DNA of 64,000 bases, from positions 5,870 to 69,869 of the forward strand of contig NZ_JZKH01000041.1 of NCBI RefSeq assembly GCF_000961885.1. Reading direction: 5' to 3'. Under the pieces are notes generated by a model that was not told the origin of the DNA, made no database searches, and worked only from the letters and a program-made list of their open reading frames with translations. This DNA is from Streptomyces rubellomurinus. GTDB taxonomy: Bacteria > Actinomycetota > Actinomycetes > Streptomycetales > Streptomycetaceae. A program made the translations under genes and the position numbers. Of this stretch, positions 1-11,492 are shown piece by piece. Position 1 is the first letter of the stretch, and each line of letters opens with the position of its first letter.

Positions 1-2055
<2,055 letters not shown>

Positions 2056-2275
2056 TGTAACCCCTAGCCCCCGACAGGGGGCGAATGCCGATCGCGGTGG
2101 GGAGTGGAATGTGGGGTGGAGGCAATCCGTTCATCCGCTGAACGCCTGTCAAAATTCATTCGACGGAGCGGGTTTGGTGTACTCCGAACGAGCGAAGAGG
2201 AATTCGGGGCCGGAGTTATCCACAGGAAAACGAATGCTTCGGCGGCGGCGTCGGATCCCGCGCACTCTTGCGGCC
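2056..2275. promoter_or_regulatory. Divergent promoter region, recQ-like / DUF4192
   Basis: This 220-bp divergent spacer is clearly more AT-rich than the flanking genes around 2140-2215. A possible -10 hexamer CACTCT (2263-2268) ends 7 nt before the ATG at 2276, which would make the DUF4192 mRNA leaderless. I found no convincing -35 box and no SOS box. Confidence 0.35.
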
Positions 2276-3823
2276 ATGAACGCGATGAACAACGAACACG
2301 TCATCCTGTCCCTCGGCCCGGCCTCCGGCCACCGGCCGGTGATCATGCGGGGCCCGGCCGACATGGCCGAGCTGCTGCCCTACTTCCTGGGCTTCTACCC
2401 CGACGACAGCATCGTCGCGGTCGGGCTCCAGGGCCCCGACCTGCACCAGGGCGGGGTGATCCGGGCCGACCTCCCGGACGCCCCCGCGCTGTGGCCCACC
2501 GCGGCGGACGAGACGGCCGCCCTGCTGGTCGCGCTCTCCGAGCGGCACGGCAGCCGCCCGCTGCAGGTGCTCGTCTACCTCTGCCGGGACTCGGCCGCTC
2601 CGCACTCCCCGCCGGCGGTGGACGACCTGCGGCCGCTGTCGGACCACCTCCGCGCCGCCTTCGGGCGCAGGGGAGTGGCGGTCAAGGAGTCGCTCTGCGT
2701 CTCGGACGGCCGCTGGTGGTCCTTCCTCTGCCGCGGCGAGGGCTGCTGCGATCCGGCCGGCAACCCGGTGCGCAGCGGCCCCGACCCGGGCCCGGCGGCC
2801 GCCGCCGCGACCGTCGCCGGGCTGGTGCCGCGGGGCAGCCGGAAGGCGATCGTCGCCGGGCTGGCCCCGATCGGCCCGCCGGGGGCGAGCGCCCAGCGCG
2901 AGGCCCTGGACCGGGTGGCGGCCGCCGCGCGCGCCATCACCCCCGAGCAGGGTGCCGCTCTGCTCGACCAGGTCTTCGCCGAGTTCGCGGCCGGTGCCCG
3001 GGAGGTCGACGAGGAGCGGGCGGCCCGGTTGCTGGTCGCCCTGCGGGACCGCCGGACGCGGGACCGCGGCGTCGAGTACGCCAGGCCCGCCGAACTGGCT
3101 CCCGCCGAGCGGCTCTGGCGGTTCCTCGCCCGGCGTGCCGTGCCGCCGTACGAGGAGTGCGCGGCCGCCCCGCTGACCTTGCTGGCCTGGGCCTCCTGGG
3201 TCGCCGGGGACTCGGCGACGGCCCGCGTCGTGCTCGGCCACGTCCTGCGGCTCGCCCCCGGCTACCTGCTGGCGGAGCTGCTGTACGAGTCGCTGAACGA
3301 CGGTCTGGCACCCGAGGCGCTGATGACCGCCGTGGAGGCCCAGCGGCGCCGGCGGGAGGAGCGCCCGCCCGGTCCGCCGCGGCCCGCCGACCGGCCGCAG
3401 CCGCCCGAGGTGCCCGAGGTGCCCGAAGCGCCCGAGGCGTCGGAGGCACCGGAGCCGGGTGACGCGCCCACCGGGCCGCCCGATCCGGCGCCGGGCGGGC
3501 ACCGGCGCCGGCGGGGCGCCCGGCGGAAGGGGGCGGCGGCAGCGCCTCGGCCGGGCCCGGGTGCGCCCGTGACCGAGGGGCCCGCCGGGCCGGCTCCGGA
3601 GGCCGGCGGGGCGGGGCCGGTCGCCCTGCTCCCGGAGCCCGGGCCGCTGGCCGGGGAGGCGAGGGTGGCCGAACGGCGGCTCACCCGGGGCGTTCGGCTC
3701 GGCCGGTCGGCCGCCTGCACGTCCGCCGCCGAGCACCCGGCCGCCGCGACCGGGTCCGGTACCGGCCTGCCCCGGTGCCGTGGCTCCCGGCGGGACGCGA
3801 GAGGGGGCCGCCATGCGCGCTGA
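2276..3823 (+). CDS. DUF4192 domain-containing protein
   Basis: Actinobacterial protein of unknown function, 515 aa from the ATG at 2276 (alternative ATG at 2285, giving MNNEHV). The N-terminal ~350 residues match the DUF4192 pattern: an opening MRGPADMAELLPYFLGF block, then LVYLCRD, a conserved DGRWWSF motif, and a helical C-terminal half with AWASWVAGDSATA and a closing LAPGYLLAELLYESLNDG. After residue ~355 the protein becomes a low-complexity tail rich in proline, glutamate and then arginine, probably disordered. The frame is open far upstream of 2276, but that upstream part lies opposite the helicase gene and is a shadow. No Shine-Dalgarno sequence is visible, so the mRNA may be leaderless. 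The function is unknown. Confidence 0.85.
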   Translation: MNAMNNEHVILSLGPASGHRPVIMRGPADMAELLPYFLGFYPDDSIVAVGLQGPDLHQGGVIRADLPDAPALWPTAADETAALLVALSERHGSRPLQVLVYLCRDSAAPHSPPAVDDLRPLSDHLRAAFGRRGVAVKESLCVSDGRWWSFLCRGEGCCDPAGNPVRSGPDPGPAAAAATVAGLVPRGSRKAIVAGLAPIGPPGASAQREALDRVAAAARAITPEQGAALLDQVFAEFAAGAREVDEERAARLLVALRDRRTRDRGVEYARPAELAPAERLWRFLARRAVPPYEECAAAPLTLLAWASWVAGDSATARVVLGHVLRLAPGYLLAELLYESLNDGLAPEALMTAVEAQRRRREERPPGPPRPADRPQPPEVPEVPEAPEASEAPEPGDAPTGPPDPAPGGHRRRRGARRKGAAAAPRPGPGAPVTEGPAGPAPEAGGAGPVALLPEPGPLAGEARVAERRLTRGVRLGRSAACTSAAEHPAAATGSGTGLPRCRGSRRDARGGRHAR

Positions 3824-3854
3824 CCTCCTCGCGCCCCCGCCGGGGCGGTGGGCG

Positions 3855-5168
3855 CTACGCCTCGCCGTGGGCCAGCTTGATCAGGCGGTCCAGCACCTTG
3901 CCGCCGCTCAGCCGCAGGCCGTCGTGCTCCCACTCGTTGGTGATCCAGGCCCGCAGGCCCCGCACGGCGCGGGCGGTCTCCAGCGAGGCGGCGGTGTCCA
4001 CGTACATGTCGTCGTGGTAGACGGCCGCCACGACGGGCACCGTGTTGGCGGCCAGCCGCTCCGGGTCGTACAGGTCGGGCCAGTCGGTGCGGGCGGCCAG
4101 CAGCTCCGCGGTCTCCTTCAGCGGGCGCAGCGCCGGATCGGTGTCGAACATCCAGGGGTAGATCATCTCCCCGGTGAACAGCACCGGGGCGTCCGAGTCC
4201 AGCGCGGCCCGGGCGTCGAACTGCGGGAACTCCTTGCGGACCCGCTCGGCCGACCAGGCCGTGCCGCCTTGGTCCACCGACCGCTGGCCGTAGATCGACT
4301 CGTGCAGGACGGCGTAGAGCGGGCCGCCCGCGAAGGACAGCTGGGCCTGGGCGCCGGCCAGGAAGGTGTCGGAGAGCTCGGGCCCGGCCGCGCCCTCCAC
4401 CCAGGCCTCCTCCAGCAGGTAGTGCAGGGTGCCGGAGCCGTTGCCGCCGCCCAGCATCAGGCCGAGCGCCTGAAAGGCCTCGACGGTGAGCAGCCCGCCG
4501 TCCGGCAGGGTCGCGGGCTCGGCGGCGAGGTGCGCGGCGATCCGCCGCACCGCCTCGACGTCCTGCGGGAAGCGGGCGTAGTGGTCCTCGTTCTTGTCGA
4601 CCACTCGCGGGTAGGCGGTCCGGTAGACCTCGTCGGCGGAGGTGGTGAGGCCCGCGAGGCCGCCGGTGATGAAGGCCTCGGTCAGGCCTTCGGGGGCGAT
4701 GGAGAGGTAGGTGAGGGTGCAGAAGCCGCCGAAGCTCTGGCCGAGCACGCTCCAGCGCCGGTCCGCGCCGAGCAGCCGGTGCCGGATCAGCTCGGCGTCG
4801 CGCACGATCGAGTCGGCGCGGAAGTGCGCCAGGTAGTCGGCCTGCTCCTGGGGGCCGCCGCGTCGGGCGAGCGACTGCCGGGTCGCGGGCGTGGACCGCC
4901 CGGTGCCGCGCTGGTCGAGCAGGAGCACCCGGTAGTCGTCCAGGGCGCGGTCCAGCCAGGAGTCCCGGCCGAGCGGGCGGGCGGCCTTGCCGCCGGGCCC
5001 GCCCTGGAGGAAGAGCAGCCAGGGCAGGTCGTCCCGCTCGCGGCCGGCGGCGACCACCTCGCGGGCGTACACCGCTATCTGCTCGCCCTCCGGGGCGGCG
5101 TGGTCGAGGGGCAGCTGGAAGACGTGGTCGGTCGTGACAATCCCGGGCAGCCGGCTGACGGTGGACAT
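3855..5168 (-). CDS. Alpha/beta hydrolase, proline iminopeptidase-like (peptidase S33)
   Basis: Cytoplasmic serine hydrolase of 437 aa. Features of family S33: an oxyanion-hole element FLQGGPGGKAARP near residue 55, then LLLDQRGTGRST, the nucleophile elbow GQSFGG near residue 145, and a C-terminal block with YHDDMYVD and WEHDGLR that can supply the catalytic Asp and His. The length is typical of actinobacterial S33 aminopeptidases, which remove N-terminal proline or other residues from peptides. There is no signal peptide. The ATG at 5168 is followed by STVSRLPGIVTTDHVF, a usual opening for the family. It is convergent with the DUF4192 gene, only 31 bp away. The exact substrate cannot be read from sequence. 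Confidence 0.87.
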   Translation of the reverse strand: MSTVSRLPGIVTTDHVFQLPLDHAAPEGEQIAVYAREVVAAGRERDDLPWLLFLQGGPGGKAARPLGRDSWLDRALDDYRVLLLDQRGTGRSTPATRQSLARRGGPQEQADYLAHFRADSIVRDAELIRHRLLGADRRWSVLGQSFGGFCTLTYLSIAPEGLTEAFITGGLAGLTTSADEVYRTAYPRVVDKNEDHYARFPQDVEAVRRIAAHLAAEPATLPDGGLLTVEAFQALGLMLGGGNGSGTLHYLLEEAWVEGAAGPELSDTFLAGAQAQLSFAGGPLYAVLHESIYGQRSVDQGGTAWSAERVRKEFPQFDARAALDSDAPVLFTGEMIYPWMFDTDPALRPLKETAELLAARTDWPDLYDPERLAANTVPVVAAVYHDDMYVDTAASLETARAVRGLRAWITNEWEHDGLRLSGGKVLDRLIKLAHGEA

Positions 5169-5858
5169 GCAACTCCTCGATCTCTGCTGGTCACAGCGGT
5201 CGTGTCGCGATTCACGGGATCACCGGGTGCGGGCGCCGCGACTCCCGCACCGTACCCTGACCGCGATCGAGCGGCGGTTCGACCATCGCCACCCACTCCG
5301 GGCGCCGGTAGGGCCATCCGATCCGCATGCGAACGGACCGGGCGGTGCTGAGCCTCCGGCCGGTGGCCGGCGGGTGCGGCACCCGGGCGACGGGCACGGT
5401 CCGACCGGGCCGTGGCGGCCGCGCGGCGTGACCTGGAGGCTGCCCGCGGCGTTCACCCCGGGGGCCGCGCGTCCGGGCGGCGCCCGTCCGGACACCGCTC
5501 CCCGGGTGGACGGGCCGCCGACCGGCGGTGCCATCGGCGGTGCGACCGGCGGCCCGGGTCGGCAGGCCCGGGTGCCGTACGCGCCGTGGTCCCTCGGGGC
5601 CGCGCCCGGTGGGCGTCGTCGGGCCGCAGGTGCCCCGGGGTGCCGGACCGGACGGAGGCCCGGGCCGCCCGGCGGGCCCGTGTCGGCGACCCGTAAGGTC
5701 GGCGCGGCGTCGGTTCCGGCACGGCATCGCGCCCGGCACGGCACGGCACACCGCCGGCGGGGCAGCCTGCCGGCCCGGCACCATCAGCAGGCGATCGAGC
5801 ATGCGCGCGGCCCACCGGCCAGACCCGGCCACCGGACCGCCGAGGGGAGGAGAGTCCG
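5169..5858. other. 690-bp intergenic region without a recognisable gene
   Basis: Open frames cross this stretch on both strands, but their translations are arginine/proline/glycine-rich with no domain and no consistent codon bias, which is typical of non-coding very high GC DNA. Near its left end lies an imperfect hairpin (GGTGCGGG ... CCCGCACC, about 5226-5250). The right end provides the ribosome binding site of the next gene. Promoters of the two divergent flanking genes must lie here; I could not place them. Confidence 0.5.
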
Positions 5859-8024
5859 GTGACCGCCATGAGGCCACCACAGGCCATGCCGGCCGAGAGC
5901 GTGGCCGGCGGGCCGAGACCGGCCGGCCGGCCCGACCAGGCCCCGCCCGCCCAGCCCGCCGGGCCCGCCATGCCCGGTGGGGCACCGGTCGGCGCACCCG
6001 TGGGCCCGGGCCGCCCGATGGCCCCGCTGCGCCCCCAGCCCCCCGCCGCCCACCACGCGGTGCTCTGCGTCAACGCCCCCGGGATGGCTGCCTCCGGTCC
6101 GGACGGCCAGCTGCGCGGCCACGGCCTGCACGGTTTCTACCGCCACGGCGTCCGGGTGCTCGCCCGGATGGAGCTGCGGCTGGGCGGCATGGAACCGCTG
6201 CCGCTCCTGGGCACCCTGACCAGCGCCGCCCAGGCCCGCTTCCTCGGCGCCGTCCGCCTCCCCGGGGACCTCGACCCGGATCCGGCGCTCACCGTCGAGC
6301 GGCTGCGCCACGCGGACGGCGTGGAGACCGTCACCGTGCGCAACACCGGCGCCCGCCCGGCCCGGCTGCCGCTGGAGATCGCGCTCGGCACCGACCTCGG
6401 CCCGGTCGCCGAGATCGCCGCCGGCCACCGTCCGCCCGACCTTCCGGGCCAGGTGCAGTCCGCCGGGCTGCGCTGGACCGGCGCGGCGCACAGCGCCGTG
6501 GTCGGCGCCAAGCCCTCCCCGCACGCCGTCCTGGCCGGTGCGGGGGTGCTCCGCTGGGACCTGGAGGTCCAGCCCGGCGCCCGCTGGTCGGTGGAACTGC
6601 GCGTCGAGCTGGAGAGCGCCGCCGCGGCGGGGCCGCGCCCGCCCGGCGGGCGCGGCGCCGGCGTCCCGCTGCCCTGGGCCGAACCGGAGGTCCGCAGCGA
6701 CGACCCCCGCGCCGTCCCGCTGGTCACCCGCTCCCTGGACGCCCTCGGCGGGCTGCTGCTCGCCGACCCGGACCGGCCGACCGACCTCTACCCGGCCTCC
6801 GGCGCGCCCTGGCGCTTCGGCCTCGCCCCGGCCGACGCGCTCTGGGCCGCCCGGCTAACCCTGCCGCTCGGCACCCGGCTCGCCGCCGGCACCCTCCGGG
6901 CGCTGGCCCGCCGGCAGCAGCTCACCGCCGCCCCCGGCCGCACCGAGGGGCTGCTCCCCGGCGCCCTGCGGCACGGGGGCCCGGAGCTGCCCCCCTCCTG
7001 CACGGCCACCGAGGCCACCCTGCTCTTCGTCACCGTGCTGGCCGAGGCCTGGCGCTGGGGCCTGCCCCGGGCGGAGGCGGCCGAACTGCTGCCGACCGCC
7101 GAGCGTGCCCTGGCCGCCCTGCGCGAGGGCCTGGTCGACGGCTTCGTCACCGACCTGAGCCGCCCGGCGGAGGACCGTTCCGCCCAGCCGGTGCCCGCCC
7201 GCGCCGAGGTCCAGGCGCAGGCCCACCGGGCCGCCCTGCACGGCGCCGAACTGCTGGAGGCCTTCGGCCGCCCGGGTGCCGAGCAGTGGCGCGGCTGGGC
7301 CGCCGAGCTGCGCGGCCGCTTCCGCGAGCGGTTCTGGATCGACGACCTCTCCGGCGGCCGGCCGGCCGCCGGGCTCGCCCCCGGCGGTCGGCCGTTGCCC
7401 GCCCTGGCCTCCTCCCTGGTGCACCTGCTCGACACCGGGCTCGCCGTGGACGGCGGCCGCCACGAGAGCCTGCTGGACCGCGAGCAGACCCGGCTGCTCG
7501 CCCAGCGTCTGGCCGCGCCCGAGCTGGACAGCGGCTGGGGCCTGCGCACGCTCAGCGCCAAGTCCCCCCGGTTCAACCCGCTCGGCCACCGCGGCGGAGC
7601 GGTGCGGGTGCACGAGACCGCGCTGGCGATCGCCGGGCTCGCCGAGGCCGGCCACGAGAACGAGGCCGGCGCCCTGCTGGAGGGCCTGCTCGCCGCGGCG
7701 GCCCACTTCGACGGGCGGCTGCCCGAGATGTACGCGGGGGAGCAGCGCACCCCCGGCTGCCCGCCCGTGCCGCACCCGGCCGCCTGCCGCCCGGCGGCGG
7801 TCTCGGCGGCGGCCGCCGCGCACGCGGTGTTCGCCCTCGCCGGGGTGCGGCCCGACGTCCCGGGCGGCCGGGTGCTGGTCCGTCCGGCGAGCACCGCGCC
7901 GCTCGGCGAGCTGGAGCTGACCGGGCTGCGCGTGGCGGGGGAGCCCTTCTCGGTCCGGGTGAGCCGGATCGGGGTGGCGATGGTGGAGGAGGCGCCCGCG
8001 GAGCTGCAGCTCGTCGCCCGCTGA
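5859..8024 (+). CDS. Glycogen debranching-type amylo-alpha-1,6-glucosidase domain protein
   Basis: Protein of 721 aa starting at a GTG with a GGGAGGAGA ribosome binding site 6 nt upstream. The first ~60 residues are Pro/Ala/Gly-rich. A glycogen-debranching N-terminal domain follows (about 62-250), with the family-like phrase [21 protein letters not shown] helical (alpha/alpha)6-barrel glycosidase region then covers about 280-700. Family members of this architecture act on alpha-1,6 branches of glycogen-like glucans or on related oligosaccharides. I could not pick out catalytic acids with confidence. It is a single gene, followed by the NUDIX regulator on the same strand. Confidence 0.8.
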   Translation: MTAMRPPQAMPAESVAGGPRPAGRPDQAPPAQPAGPAMPGGAPVGAPVGPGRPMAPLRPQPPAAHHAVLCVNAPGMAASGPDGQLRGHGLHGFYRHGVRVLARMELRLGGMEPLPLLGTLTSAAQARFLGAVRLPGDLDPDPALTVERLRHADGVETVTVRNTGARPARLPLEIALGTDLGPVAEIAAGHRPPDLPGQVQSAGLRWTGAAHSAVVGAKPSPHAVLAGAGVLRWDLEVQPGARWSVELRVELESAAAAGPRPPGGRGAGVPLPWAEPEVRSDDPRAVPLVTRSLDALGGLLLADPDRPTDLYPASGAPWRFGLAPADALWAARLTLPLGTRLAAGTLRALARRQQLTAAPGRTEGLLPGALRHGGPELPPSCTATEATLLFVTVLAEAWRWGLPRAEAAELLPTAERALAALREGLVDGFVTDLSRPAEDRSAQPVPARAEVQAQAHRAALHGAELLEAFGRPGAEQWRGWAAELRGRFRERFWIDDLSGGRPAAGLAPGGRPLPALASSLVHLLDTGLAVDGGRHESLLDREQTRLLAQRLAAPELDSGWGLRTLSAKSPRFNPLGHRGGAVRVHETALAIAGLAEAGHENEAGALLEGLLAAAAHFDGRLPEMYAGEQRTPGCPPVPHPAACRPAAVSAAAAAHAVFALAGVRPDVPGGRVLVRPASTAPLGELELTGLRVAGEPFSVRVSRIGVAMVEEAPAELQLVAR

Positions 8025-8182
8025 GCCGCGCCCGGCCGCGCCGTGCCCGTGCGCGCCGGCCCCCGCGCCGTGCCCGAGCCGGCCCCCGCGCCGTCCACGG
8101 GCCGTGCGCGAACCGTGCCCGCGCCCCGGGCGGGGCGAGCGGGGCGCCGGTGCCGCGCGGCCCGTTCGCGGGCCTGTCCTTA

Positions 8183-8208
8183 TCGTCAGAGAGACGACTA
8201 TGATCGTC
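8183..8208 (+). promoter_or_regulatory. Inverted-repeat operator overlapping the -10 of the NUDIX regulator
   Basis: Three alternating half-sites are visible: TCGTC (8183-8187), GACGA (8193-8197) and TCGTC (8204-8208), spaced by AGAGA and CTATGA. They form two overlapping perfect inverted repeats. A near-consensus -10, TATGAT (8199-8204), sits inside them and ends 7 nt before the ATG at 8212. The layout suggests autorepression of a leaderless transcript by the encoded NrtR-type protein, which is inference. Confidence 0.6.
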
Positions 8209-8211
8209 GCC

Positions 8212-8970
8212 ATGTCGCGCTACGATCCGTCGGCCTTCCCCCCCTTCGCTGTCACGGTTGACCTGGTGGTGCTGACGGTGCGCGACCACTCGCTCTGCGC
8301 CCTGCTGGTCAGACGGGGCGAGCCGCCGTTCCAGGGGTACTGGGCGCTGCCCGGCGGCTTCGTCCGCCCGGACGAGGGCCTGGCCGAGGCCGCCTCCCGG
8401 GAGCTCGCCGAGGAGACCGGCCTGCGCGCCCACTCCGCCCCCGGCCACGAGGCGGTCGGCCCGGCCACCGCGGGCGCCCACCTGGAGCAGCTGGCCACCT
8501 ACGGGCACCCGCAGCGCGACCCCCGGATGCGCGTGGTCAGCGTCGCCTACCTGGTGCTCGCCCCCGACCTGCCGACGCCGCGGGCCGGCGGCGACGCCAG
8601 CAGCGCCCGCTGGGCCCCGGTCGGCGAGCTCCTCGGCCAGGGCCCGGCCGACGGCGTCCCGCTCGCCTTCGACCACGGCCTGATCCTCGCGGACGGCGTC
8701 GAACGCGCCCGCTCCAAGATCGAGTACTCCTCGCTGGCCACCGCCTTCTGCCCGACCGAATTCACCGTCGGCGAGCTGCGCCGGGTCTACGAGGCGGTCT
8801 GGGGCGTCGTGCTGGACCCGCGGAACTTCCACCGCAAGGTGACCGGCACCCCCGGCTTCCTGCTGCCCTCCGGTGGCACCACGACCCGTCAGGGCGGCCG
8901 CCCGGCCCAGCTGTTCACCGCCGGCGGCGCGACCGTGCTCAACCCGCCCATGCTGCGCCCGGAGTCCTGA
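8212..8970 (+). CDS. NUDIX domain transcriptional regulator (NrtR family)
   Basis: Protein of 252 aa with a NUDIX fold fused to a C-terminal winged helix, the architecture of NrtR repressors that control NAD or ADP-ribose metabolism. The NUDIX box runs from [24 protein letters not shown] (about 44-67) and keeps the REL..E.TGL signature, so hydrolase activity is possible. The C-terminal part ([25 protein letters not shown], then NFHRKV) is the NrtR winged-helix signature. I chose the ATG at 8212 because a TATGAT -10 ends 7 nt upstream; an in-frame ATG at 8200 would add four residues. Target genes other than itself are not obvious nearby. Confidence 0.85.
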   Translation: MSRYDPSAFPPFAVTVDLVVLTVRDHSLCALLVRRGEPPFQGYWALPGGFVRPDEGLAEAASRELAEETGLRAHSAPGHEAVGPATAGAHLEQLATYGHPQRDPRMRVVSVAYLVLAPDLPTPRAGGDASSARWAPVGELLGQGPADGVPLAFDHGLILADGVERARSKIEYSSLATAFCPTEFTVGELRRVYEAVWGVVLDPRNFHRKVTGTPGFLLPSGGTTTRQGGRPAQLFTAGGATVLNPPMLRPES

Positions 8971-9218
8971 GCCCGGCTGATCGGGCGCCCGCGCCCGGCC
9001 GGCGTCGCCGAACCCCCTACCCCGGGCGGGAATCGCAGGATCGGATTGTCCCCTGATCGGGTGAGCCGGACGGCCGCCCGGCCCGCGCCGTCGCCGTAAT
9101 GCCCGGAATAGCCCCCGCCGACCCCTAATGTGCTGGCGCGAGGCCGTGCGGGCACGCCGGCCCGCCAGGGGGCGCCGCGCGTCCAGCGGACCGGCCGAGG
9201 GCATGGGAGCAGCCAGCG

Positions 9219-10520
9219 ATGATCCAGAGCACCGGACTGACCAAGGTCTACCGCAAGGGCGCCCCGCCCGCCGTGCTCGACCTGACCTTCGACGTCCGGC
9301 CCGGCATGGTCACGGCCCTGCTCGGCGCCGAGGAGGCGGGCAAGACCACCGCCCTGCGGCTGATGCTCGAACTCGAACGCGGCCAGGGCGTCACGCTCTT
9401 CGGCGGCCGCACCTACCGCCGGCTGCGGCGGCCCGAGCGCGAGGTCGGCGTGCTGCTGCCGGGGCCGGGGGAGGGCGCCGTGGCGGTCGCCGGGCACCCG
9501 GGGCGCACGGCGCGCGGCCACCTGCGGATGCTCGCGGCGGCGGTCGGCGTCCCCGCCCGGCGGGCCGACGAACTGCTGGAGCAGACCCGGCTCGCCGCCG
9601 TCGCCGGGCAGCGGCTGCGCACCTTCTCCCCGGGCATGCACCGCCGGCTGGCCCTGGCGGCCGCCCTGCTCGGGGACCCGTCCACGCTGCTGCTCGACGC
9701 GCCGACCGAGGGGCTGTCCCCGCGCAACGTCGAGTGGTTCCACTCCTTCCTGCGCTCGTTCGCCGTCGCCGGCGGGACGGTCCTGGCGACCACCCGCACC
9801 CCGCAGGAGGCCGCGCAGCTCGCGGACCGGGTGATCACCCTGGACCGGGGCCGGCTGGTGGCCGACCAGCCGGTGACCGAGTTCCGCCGGACCAGGCTCA
9901 GCCCCGAGGTGGCCGTTCGGGGGCCGCAGATGGCCCGGCTGGCGGACCTGCTGGTCAGCCAGGGCGCCGAGGTGCGCCGGGACGGCAGCGTGGGTCTCGC
10001 GGTGGCGGGCCTCGACCGCACCGAGATCGGTGAGCTCGCCTACCGCAACGGCATCCTGCTGCACGAGCTGGCCGACCGGGTGGTCGAGCAGCCGGTGCCC
10101 CGGGCCGCCCTGCCGGTCGCCTCGGGCCGCTCCGGGCACCTGCGGGTCCAGCACGCGGCCCCGTCCAAGGAACAGTCCGGGGAACAGCCCGAGGAGCAGC
10201 CCGGGCAGCCGTCCGAGGAGCCGCGGCGGGAACCGGGCCGGCCGTCCGCCCCCGCCCTGCCCGTCGTTCCGGTGGCGGCCGTCGGCGGTGCCCGCGCGCT
10301 GCTCGGCGCCACCCCGCGCCGGGAGGAGCCGGCCGCCCCCGCGGTCGGCGTGGAGCGGCTCTTCCGCGACGGCCCCGGCGAGCGGCCGCACCCCGTCCGG
10401 TCCGGGGCGGTCGGCCGCCGGACCAGCGCGGCCGACCTGCTCACCGACGACACCGTCCGGCTGAGCCGTCCGGCCCGCCCCGCCCTGCCCACCACCCCCG
10501 ACGACCACCGGAGCGAGTGA
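9219..10520 (+). CDS. ABC transporter ATP-binding protein with degenerate catalytic motifs
   Basis: 433 aa; the first ~230 residues form an ABC ATPase domain of the DrrA/CcmA exporter type. Walker A GAEEAGKT (36-43) is intact. The rest is unusual: no glutamine at the Q-loop (EVGVLLPGPGEG), signature FSPGM in place of LSGGQ, Walker B TLLLDAP with Ala161 where the catalytic Glu is expected, D-loop GLSPRN, and ATTR with Arg193 where the switch His is expected. A 200-residue tail rich in Glu, Gln and Pro follows. The stop is 3 bp before the permease start, so the two form one operon. It lies directly upstream of whiH. It probably binds ATP; hydrolysis is doubtful. Confidence 0.85.
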   Translation: MIQSTGLTKVYRKGAPPAVLDLTFDVRPGMVTALLGAEEAGKTTALRLMLELERGQGVTLFGGRTYRRLRRPEREVGVLLPGPGEGAVAVAGHPGRTARGHLRMLAAAVGVPARRADELLEQTRLAAVAGQRLRTFSPGMHRRLALAAALLGDPSTLLLDAPTEGLSPRNVEWFHSFLRSFAVAGGTVLATTRTPQEAAQLADRVITLDRGRLVADQPVTEFRRTRLSPEVAVRGPQMARLADLLVSQGAEVRRDGSVGLAVAGLDRTEIGELAYRNGILLHELADRVVEQPVPRAALPVASGRSGHLRVQHAAPSKEQSGEQPEEQPGQPSEEPRREPGRPSAPALPVVPVAAVGGARALLGATPRREEPAAPAVGVERLFRDGPGERPHPVRSGAVGRRTSAADLLTDDTVRLSRPARPALPTTPDDHRSE

Positions 10521-10523
10521 ACC

Positions 10524-11429
10524 GTGCGTGTCCTGGCCTACGAGCTGCGCCGGCTGCGCGGCCTGCGTTCCACCTGGCTGCTGCTCGCCGCCGTGCTGGT
10601 CGGCGACGCCGCCGTGGCCGCCGTGCTGGCGAGCCAGACGCCGTCCGGCCCGTTGGCCGCCCCGGCCGGGGTGCGGCTGCTGACCGCCGCCGTCCCGCTG
10701 ATCCCGCTGCCGTTCGCGGCGCTCGGGACGGGCGTGCTGGGCGCGCTGTCGTACGGGCACGAGGTGCGCCACCCGGGGCTGCCGGCTTCGCAGGTGGCGT
10801 ACCCGCGCCGGGTGCGGCTGCTGCTGGCCAAGCTGCTGGTGGTCGGCCCGGTGGCGGCGCTGCTGGCGCTGGCCACGCTGCTGCTGGACACGGTGGCCGT
10901 GCACCTGGCGCTGCCGGCCGGCGTGACGGTGGCGGCCCGGGCGGAGCCCGGCGCGCTGTCGGCCCGGGTCTCCGAGGCGCTGGGCGGCGCCGGCCTGTCC
11001 GGGCTGGACGACCTGCCGGGGGCCTTCGCCCCGGTGGCGCTGGTGGCCGGGCACGGCGTGCCGGCCGCCCTGCTGGCCTTCGTCCTGCTGACCGTGGTGG
11101 CGGCCTGGACCGGGGTGCTGACCGCCTCGCTGACCCGCAGCGCCGCGGCCGGGGTCCTGCTGCTGTGCGCGCTGCCGCCGCTGCTGGAGTCCGGCGTGGC
11201 CCTGCTGCTGCGCCGGACGGGCCGGCCGTGGCCGGGGCGGGCAGCCGAGCTGCTGCCGTTCCAGTCCGGCATCGAGTGGGCGTACGGCTGGGTGTACGGC
11301 GGCACGCGCGGGGCGGCGGCCGGGGGCGCGGCGCTGACCGATCCGGCGCTGCTCGCGGCGGTGGCGGCGCCGGCCGCCCTGCTGCTGCTCGCCGCCCTGC
11401 TGGTGCAGGCCCGCCGCCGGGCACTCTGA
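10524..11429 (+). CDS. ABC transporter permease (ABC-2-like membrane protein)
   Basis: 301-aa integral membrane protein, GTG start 3 bp after the ATPase stop with a GGAGCGAG ribosome binding site. It opens with a cytoplasmic YELRRLRGLRST segment typical of ABC-2 permeases. I count about six hydrophobic segments (about 20-38, 50-75, 95-120, 165-195, 205-220, 270-295), ending in QARRRAL. It is the partner of the preceding degenerate ATPase. The substrate is unknown. Confidence 0.8.
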   Translation: MRVLAYELRRLRGLRSTWLLLAAVLVGDAAVAAVLASQTPSGPLAAPAGVRLLTAAVPLIPLPFAALGTGVLGALSYGHEVRHPGLPASQVAYPRRVRLLLAKLLVVGPVAALLALATLLLDTVAVHLALPAGVTVAARAEPGALSARVSEALGGAGLSGLDDLPGAFAPVALVAGHGVPAALLAFVLLTVVAAWTGVLTASLTRSAAAGVLLLCALPPLLESGVALLLRRTGRPWPGRAAELLPFQSGIEWAYGWVYGGTRGAAAGGAALTDPALLAAVAAPAALLLLAALLVQARRRAL

Positions 11430-11430
11430 C

Positions 11431-11458
11431 CCGGCCCGTGGGCCGACCCGTGGGCCGG
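11431..11458 (+). terminator. Hairpin after the ABC exporter operon
   Basis: CCGGCCC (11431-11437) pairs with GGGCCGG (11452-11458), with a further GGCCC/GGGCC stem inside. It begins immediately after the permease stop. There is no U-tract, which is common in this genome. Confidence 0.4.
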
Positions 11459-11492
11459 CCCGCCGGGGGCCTTCGGCACCCCGAACTAGCAA

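Noticed and set aside
5220..5744. 174-codon minus-strand frame in the 690-bp gap
   Set aside because: Low-complexity Pro/Arg/Ala translation, no ribosome binding site, no resemblance to any family.
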